Shown here piece by piece: positions 6,031 to 9,460 of a stretch of 9,460 bases of DNA. The position numbers and the translations under genes are program-made. Positions within the stretch are counted from its first letter, which is position 1. Each line of letters begins with the position of its first letter. Origin of the DNA: DAIOHQ01 sp036744635 (GTDB taxonomy: Bacteria > Planctomycetota > Phycisphaerae > Tepidisphaerales > Tepidisphaeraceae); NCBI GenBank assembly GCA_036744635.1, contig DAIOHQ010000199.1, positions 1 to 9,460 on the forward strand, written 5' to 3'. The notes below the pieces were generated by a model that saw only the letters and a program-made list of their open reading frames with translations, was not told the origin of the DNA and made no database searches.

Positions 6031-7974
6031 TCACACCATGAGGCGCTCCACAGATCGTGCCCGGACCGCATCGCGCACCGGGCGGGTGATACCGGCGGCG
6101 TCGAGGCCGACTTCGGCGAGCTGCTCTTTTCTGGACGCGTGGGCGATCAGGCGGTCGGGCATTCCCAGGCGGGTGATCTGGTCGGTGGCCAGGTGATGGG
6201 CGGCGGCATATTCGAGCACGGCCGTGCCGAAGCCGTTTTGCAGGGAGTGGTCTTCGATGGTGAGAACCGGCCGGCCGGTTTTCAGCACGCGGGCGAGCAT
6301 CTCCCCATCGACCGGCTTGCAGAAGCGGGCGTCGATCACCTCGACGTCGATGTCTTCGGAGGCGAGTTCCTCGGCGGCGGCATATGCCTGTGAGGCCAGT
6401 GCGCCATACGCAACCAACGTCACATCCGAACCCTCGCGCAGCAGCCGGCTCTTGCCCACCTGCCATTCATCCTGGGCGGCCTCGCGCAGCGAAGATTCGA
6501 TCGTTTCCTCGAAATTCCGCGCTGGCACGTTATCGCGCGGATAGCGCAGGGCGCTGGGCGTCTCCAATGACAAAGCCAGCTTCAGGCAGCGGTTCAATTC
6601 CGCCTCATCGCTGGGGGCCATCAGGACCATTCCCGGCATGGGGCGCAAAAACGCCTGGTCCATGAAACCGTGGTGCACCGGCCCGTCGTCGCCGACGAAT
6701 CCCGCCCGGTCCATCGCAAAGATCACCGGCAATCCCTGTAGGGATACTTCCTGCCAGACCTGGTCGAAGGCACGCTGAATGAACGTCGAATAAATCGCCG
6801 CCACCGGGCGCAAACCCGCCTTGCACATGCCCGCGGCCATCGCGATGAGGTGGCTCTCGCAGATTCCGGTGTCAAAATATTGTTCGGGGAGCTCCTTCTC
6901 AAACTTGCTCAGCCCCGTTCCATCCGGCATGGCGGCGGTGAGGGCAACGATGCGCGGATCGCTCTTGGCCAGCGCGATCATCGCATCGGCGAACGCGGTG
7001 GTCCAGGACTTCCCGGTTGCCTTGTTCAGTTCCACCCGGCAGCCGTTCACCTGAAACGCCGACGGGCTGTGGAACTTGGTCGGCTCGGCACAGGCCACTT
7101 CGTATCCCTGGCCTTTGACCGTCTTGACGTGCAGCAGCATCGGCGACTGCACGTGTTTAAGCTCGGCCAGCATGTTGATCAGCCCGGGCAGGTCGTGGCC
7201 ATCGACCGGACCCATGTACTTGATGCCGAGGGACTCGAAAATCTGTCCCGGCCACATCGTGCTCTTGATGCCCTCTTTGACGTGGTGCCAGACCTGCTCG
7301 ATGGTGCTGCCGACCGTGGTCGGCAGCCGGCCGACGATTTTCTCGGCCAGTTTCTTGGCTTCATCGTAAGTCGAACTGACCCGGATGCGCTCCAGATATT
7401 GGCTGAATGCACCCTGCGGCTTGGAAATGCTCATACCGTTGTCGTTGAGGACGATCAGCATCTGCCGCTTTAGCGTGCCGGCGGCATTCAGTCCCTCAAA
7501 TGCCATCCCATTGACGATCGACGCATCGCCGACGACGGCGACAACGTGATTGTTGCGATTGAGCATCGCATCTCCGCGCGCCATTCCCACGGCCGTGCTG
7601 ACGGAAGTGCCGGCGTGGCCAACCGCAAACAGGTCGTAAGGAGATTCCAGCGGCGAGGGAAACCCGCCGATGTGCCCTTTCTTGCGGAGTTGATCGAAAT
7701 CACCGGCCCTGCCGGTCAGCATCTTGTGCGGATAGCACTGGTGGCCAACGTCAAACAACAACCGATCCGGGCCTTTGGGATACGGGCCGAAGTCATACAC
7801 CGCGTGCAGGGCGATGGTTAGCTCAACGACGCCAAGATTGCTGGCGAGGTGCCCGCCATTTTTCGAGACCGCTTCAAAAATGCGGCAGCGCATCTCTCCG
7901 GCCAGAAGCTGCATGTCGGTGATCGACAGCTTGCGCAGGTCGGCCGGCGTGTGAATCTTCTCCAGCAATCCCAT
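6031..7974 (-). CDS. dxs: 1-deoxy-D-xylulose-5-phosphate synthase
   Basis: This cytoplasmic, thiamine-diphosphate-dependent enzyme condenses pyruvate with glyceraldehyde 3-phosphate to give DXP and CO2, the first step of the MEP isoprenoid pathway. The product is 647 residues, against 620 in E. coli. In order: GHLASNLGVVELTIALH with active-site His42; DVGHQCYPHKMLTGR with His78; the ThDP motif GDA (149-151) to NDN (177-179); GICESH with catalytic Glu373; IYSTFIQRAFDQ; DRAGFVGDDGPVHHG; RYPRDN; and a C-terminal transketolase-like domain (about 505-647). GDA for GDG and ESH for the usual EQH are deviations, not obvious losses. An upstream in-frame ATG at 8052 would add 26 residues, but 7974 has GGAGG nine bases upstream and gives the usual MGLLEKI start. 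It is probably co-transcribed with the ispA-like gene upstream. Confidence 0.96.
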   Translation of the reverse strand: MGLLEKIHTPADLRKLSITDMQLLAGEMRCRIFEAVSKNGGHLASNLGVVELTIALHAVYDFGPYPKGPDRLLFDVGHQCYPHKMLTGRAGDFDQLRKKGHIGGFPSPLESPYDLFAVGHAGTSVSTAVGMARGDAMLNRNNHVVAVVGDASIVNGMAFEGLNAAGTLKRQMLIVLNDNGMSISKPQGAFSQYLERIRVSSTYDEAKKLAEKIVGRLPTTVGSTIEQVWHHVKEGIKSTMWPGQIFESLGIKYMGPVDGHDLPGLINMLAELKHVQSPMLLHVKTVKGQGYEVACAEPTKFHSPSAFQVNGCRVELNKATGKSWTTAFADAMIALAKSDPRIVALTAAMPDGTGLSKFEKELPEQYFDTGICESHLIAMAAGMCKAGLRPVAAIYSTFIQRAFDQVWQEVSLQGLPVIFAMDRAGFVGDDGPVHHGFMDQAFLRPMPGMVLMAPSDEAELNRCLKLALSLETPSALRYPRDNVPARNFEETIESSLREAAQDEWQVGKSRLLREGSDVTLVAYGALASQAYAAAEELASEDIDVEVIDARFCKPVDGEMLARVLKTGRPVLTIEDHSLQNGFGTAVLEYAAAHHLATDQITRLGMPDRLIAHASRKEQLAEVGLDAAGITRPVRDAVRARSVERLMV

Positions 7975-7983
7975 CAATGGAAT

Positions 7984-7988
7984 CCTCC
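7984..7988 (-). promoter_or_regulatory. Ribosome binding site that fixes the dxs start
   Basis: On the minus strand GGAGG ends nine bases before the ATG at 7974, in the context GCGGAGGATTCCATTG then ATG. The alternative ATG at 8052 lies inside a perfect palindrome and has no such motif, so translation most likely starts at 7974. Confidence 0.75.
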
Positions 7989-8036
7989 GCCACGGCATCC
8001 CTGCCGGAGCAAAACTCATCAACCGCGACCTGTCAT

Positions 8037-8060
8037 AGCCCCGCATGTACATGCGGGGCT
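8037..8060. repeat. Perfect 24-bp palindrome in the dxs leader
   Basis: The half AGCCCCGCATGT is followed immediately by its exact reverse complement ACATGCGGGGCT. As RNA it would fold into a 10-bp GC-rich stem with a GUAC loop. It lies between the ispA-like stop (8125) and the dxs start, about 60 bases upstream of the dxs ATG. Neither strand shows a run of T afterwards, so it is not a standard intrinsic terminator. It could be a regulator binding site, an RNA-stability or processing hairpin between the two cistrons, or a copy of a dispersed palindromic repeat. Confidence 0.8.
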
Positions 8061-8124
8061 TGGTCCGCGAAAAGCGTCGACCCCCAATCAGCGGCCGTGT
8101 ACAGCTTTATCGGCTGACTTTGTA

Positions 8125-9018
8125 TCATAGGGTGCGATCGACGACAAATTCTGCAAGAATCCGGAGGCGATCGGCACGCTTTCCCAGGGGTGCGATCACG
8201 TTCAGAGCCATGCCTAGCTGACGCGTCGCTTCGACACGGCTTTCTTCGACGCCGAGCAGCGCTGGAAAGGTATTTTTTCCCTTGGCGGCATCCTTGCCGG
8301 TGGCCTTTCCGAGTTGGGCAGGTGTCGCGGTCACGTCGAGCAAGTCATCGACAATTTGAAAGGCCAGGCCGAGCCGCTCGCCGTATTCGGTCAGACGTTC
8401 AAGGGCTATCGTGGAAGCCTCACCGGCAATCGCTCCCATCCGGCACGATGCGCGGAGCAGGGCGCCGGTTTTCATCCGATGAAGCTGCCGTAACTGCTGG
8501 ATATCCAGTGCCTTGCGTTCGCTCTCAATATCAATAGCTTGCCCACCGATCATTCCCTCCGGGCCGGCCGCCACCGCAAGTTCCAGCACAAGGTTGGCGG
8601 CGCATTGTCCCGTATCACGGGCCAACATCTCGAAAGCCATCGTCACCATGGCATCGCCGGCGAGGATAGCCATCGCTTCGCCGAAGACCTTGTGATTGGT
8701 GGGCCGGCCCCGGCGCAGGCCGTCATCATCCATTGCCGGCAGGTCATCATGCACCAGAGAAAACGTGTGAATCAGTTCCATCGCCGCCGCGGCCGCGAGA
8801 GCCGCGTGGGGACGGGTAGGGTCGTTGGTGCAGGCAGCCCAACACTCCAGCACCAGCGCCGGCCGCAGGCGCTTGCCGCCGGCCAACAAGCTGTATTGCA
8901 AGGCCTCCATCAGCCGCTTGGGCGCATCGGTGTAGCGCACAAATAGTTCCCGCAGATATGCATTCAGGCGCATACCCGCCTGCTCCAATATGGCCGGGGC
9001 GTCGTCTTGGGCGTCCAT
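8125..9018 (-). CDS. ispA: Polyprenyl diphosphate synthase, probably farnesyl diphosphate synthase
   Basis: This trans-isoprenyl diphosphate synthase adds isopentenyl diphosphate to an allylic diphosphate. From the 9018 start it has 297 residues, close to E. coli IspA (299). It shows GGKRLRP (47-53), the first Asp-rich motif DDLPAMDDDGLRRG (91-104), a GGQAIDIE segment (158-165), the second Asp-rich motif FQIVDDLLD (220-228), and GKATGKDAAKGKNTFPALLG. The residue five places before the first Asp motif is Phe86; an aromatic residue there usually limits the product to C15, so FPP is favoured over GGPP, though not proven. The frame is open to ATGs at 9054 and 9093. None of the three has a well-placed RBS, and 9018 is chosen because it gives the family N-terminus. 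dxs follows 150 bases later on the same strand and supplies the same pathway. Confidence 0.9.
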   Translation of the reverse strand: MDAQDDAPAILEQAGMRLNAYLRELFVRYTDAPKRLMEALQYSLLAGGKRLRPALVLECWAACTNDPTRPHAALAAAAAMELIHTFSLVHDDLPAMDDDGLRRGRPTNHKVFGEAMAILAGDAMVTMAFEMLARDTGQCAANLVLELAVAAGPEGMIGGQAIDIESERKALDIQQLRQLHRMKTGALLRASCRMGAIAGEASTIALERLTEYGERLGLAFQIVDDLLDVTATPAQLGKATGKDAAKGKNTFPALLGVEESRVEATRQLGMALNVIAPLGKRADRLRILAEFVVDRTL

Positions 9019-9100
9019 GGCGATGTTATATCTGCCGCGGCCCGCATGAGCCATCGCGCGCGCCTGGAAACCTTCTTCCTTCCTCCAAAACATTTTCGAC

Positions 9101-9132
9101 TTGACAGAAGTTTGCGACGCCGTACGGTACGG
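9101..9132 (+). promoter_or_regulatory. TTGACA box beside a short palindrome, candidate promoter/operator
   Basis: TTGACA (9101-9106) matches the sigma-70 -35 consensus. Sixteen bases later comes TACGGT, a poor -10, lying inside CCGTAC-G-GTACGG (9120-9132), a perfect 6+6 palindrome with one central base. A repressor site overlapping a rightward promoter is one reading. The element lies just upstream of the ispA-like gene on the other strand, so it could instead affect that gene. The weak -10 keeps this tentative. Confidence 0.25.
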
Positions 9133-9272
9133 GCACTTTTATGCACCGCTCCAAAAGGGGTGTAGCAAGGGGACAATGGGATCGGGGCCGTCTCAGCAGC
9201 AACCGCAAGTTTCTGTCCGCACCGCCATTACGGTGCTCTCGATCTTCACCATCGCCCACCCTCTCACACCCC

Positions 9273-9311
9273 GCGCGCAACTCATGGATTGCGCGCCCGG
9301 CGCGCCGGGCG
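9273..9311. repeat. Two overlapping GC-rich inverted repeats
   Basis: GCGCGCAA (9273-9280) pairs with TTGCGCGC (9289-9296) around an 8-base loop. CGCCCGGCG (9294-9302) pairs with CGCCGGGCG (9303-9311) with no spacer. The two share bases 9294-9296, so as RNA they would be partly exclusive. No T-tract follows on either strand. They may be chance structure in GC-rich sequence or part of a leader. Confidence 0.5.
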
Positions 9312-9335
9312 GGCAACACCTGGAGGAGGGTTTGG

Positions 9336-9365
9336 CCACAGATGGGTCACGGATGCACACAGATG
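9336..9365. repeat. Periodic CACAGATG-type intergenic repeat
   Basis: CCACAGATGG, GTCACGGATG and CACACAGATG follow each other as three ~10-base units. The pattern is of the same general kind as the CTCTGCG repeat at 5986-6016, though the unit differs. A lone CCACAGATG also occurs near 4209. Such sequences appear between genes in many planctomycete-like genomes; their function is unknown. Confidence 0.5.
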
Positions 9366-9439
9366 ATTGTGGGAGCGGGAGTTAGCCCGACTTCCGCAGT
9401 TGGCGCCGGAGAATAATTTTTCCTGTCGGGGAATCGGCG

Positions 9440-9460
9440 ATGGCCTCCAAGCATCGCCGT
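9440..9460 (+). CDS. Possible start of a plus-strand gene (partial)
   Basis: ATG at 9440 opens MASKHRR up to the window edge. GGGGAA (9428-9433) lies six bases upstream as a weak RBS, and A/T-rich AATAATTTTT (9411-9420) precedes it. Seven codons are too few to identify or confirm a gene; the call rests on start context only. Confidence 0.25.

Larger units (their letters stand above)
9019..9439. other. About 400 bases without a supported gene
   Basis: Several short frames are open here on both strands. None has a convincing start, protein-like composition or recognisable motif, and the plus-strand ones run through repeat sequence. The stretch holds the ispA leader with a GGAGGAAGGAAGAAGG tract on the minus strand (9071-9086), a TTGACA box next to a small palindrome (9101-9132), two overlapping GC-rich inverted repeats (9273-9311) and a periodic repeat (9336-9365). 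It is best read as an intergenic control region, probably between divergent genes. Confidence 0.5.

Noticed and set aside
6850..7473. 207-residue plus-strand frame opposite dxs
   Set aside because: It is antisense to unambiguous Dxs active-site sequence and has no independent start signal.
7975..8052. 26-residue N-terminal extension of Dxs starting at ATG 8052
   Set aside because: The extension would be encoded partly by the perfect palindrome, has no RBS and is not typical of the family. The ATG at 7974 has GGAGG at ideal spacing.
9101..9416. Short plus-strand frames right of the ispA-like gene
   Set aside because: They pass through the GC-rich palindromes and the CACAGATG repeat, begin with poor starts, and show no recognisable motif.

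Overview
The window looks like planctomycete chromosome, possibly class Phycisphaerae. The main reason is the large secreted protein at the left, which starts with a basic stretch followed by LEQRQLLS. This is a variant of the LEPR-XLL motif found near the N-terminus of many large exported planctomycete proteins. GC-rich coding sequence, Calx-beta domains and ~10-bp periodic intergenic repeats (CTCTGCG- and CACAGATG-type) fit the same picture. The phylum assignment is an inference from motifs, not from a database match.

Left half, plus strand (1-5960). A Pro/Lys/Ala-rich C-terminal tail of an upstream gene ends at about base 58. After an A/T-rich leader with an 11-bp direct repeat comes a tight run of exported-protein genes: a 1002-residue surface protein (236-3244), a 301-residue secreted helical-repeat protein (3257-4162), a broken gene (4242-4862) and a 340-residue paralogue of the second gene (4884-5906). 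The broken gene keeps a good RBS and signal peptide at its start. Its 3' part matches the extreme C-terminus of the 1002-residue protein. Between these two parts lies a small repeat cassette (4328-4510) with three tandem copies and one inverted copy of a ~22-bp unit. The run therefore reads as a duplicated two-gene module, surface-protein C-terminal module plus secreted helical partner, whose second surface protein has decayed or been interrupted. This is the most novel element of the window, and its function is unknown. A strong hairpin with T-tracts on both strands (5925-5957) closes the run and also serves the genes converging from the right.

Right half, minus strand (6031-9018). A polyprenyl diphosphate synthase (ispA-like) is followed 150 bases later by dxs, 1-deoxy-D-xylulose-5-phosphate synthase. 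Together they cover the entry step of the MEP isoprenoid pathway and the chain-elongation step, a common bacterial pairing. A perfect 24-bp palindrome lies between them, in the dxs leader.

Right end (9019-9460). No gene is supported over about 400 bases. The stretch holds a TTGACA box beside a short palindrome, two overlapping GC-rich inverted repeats, a periodic CACAGATG-type repeat, and possibly the first seven codons of a plus-strand gene at the edge.
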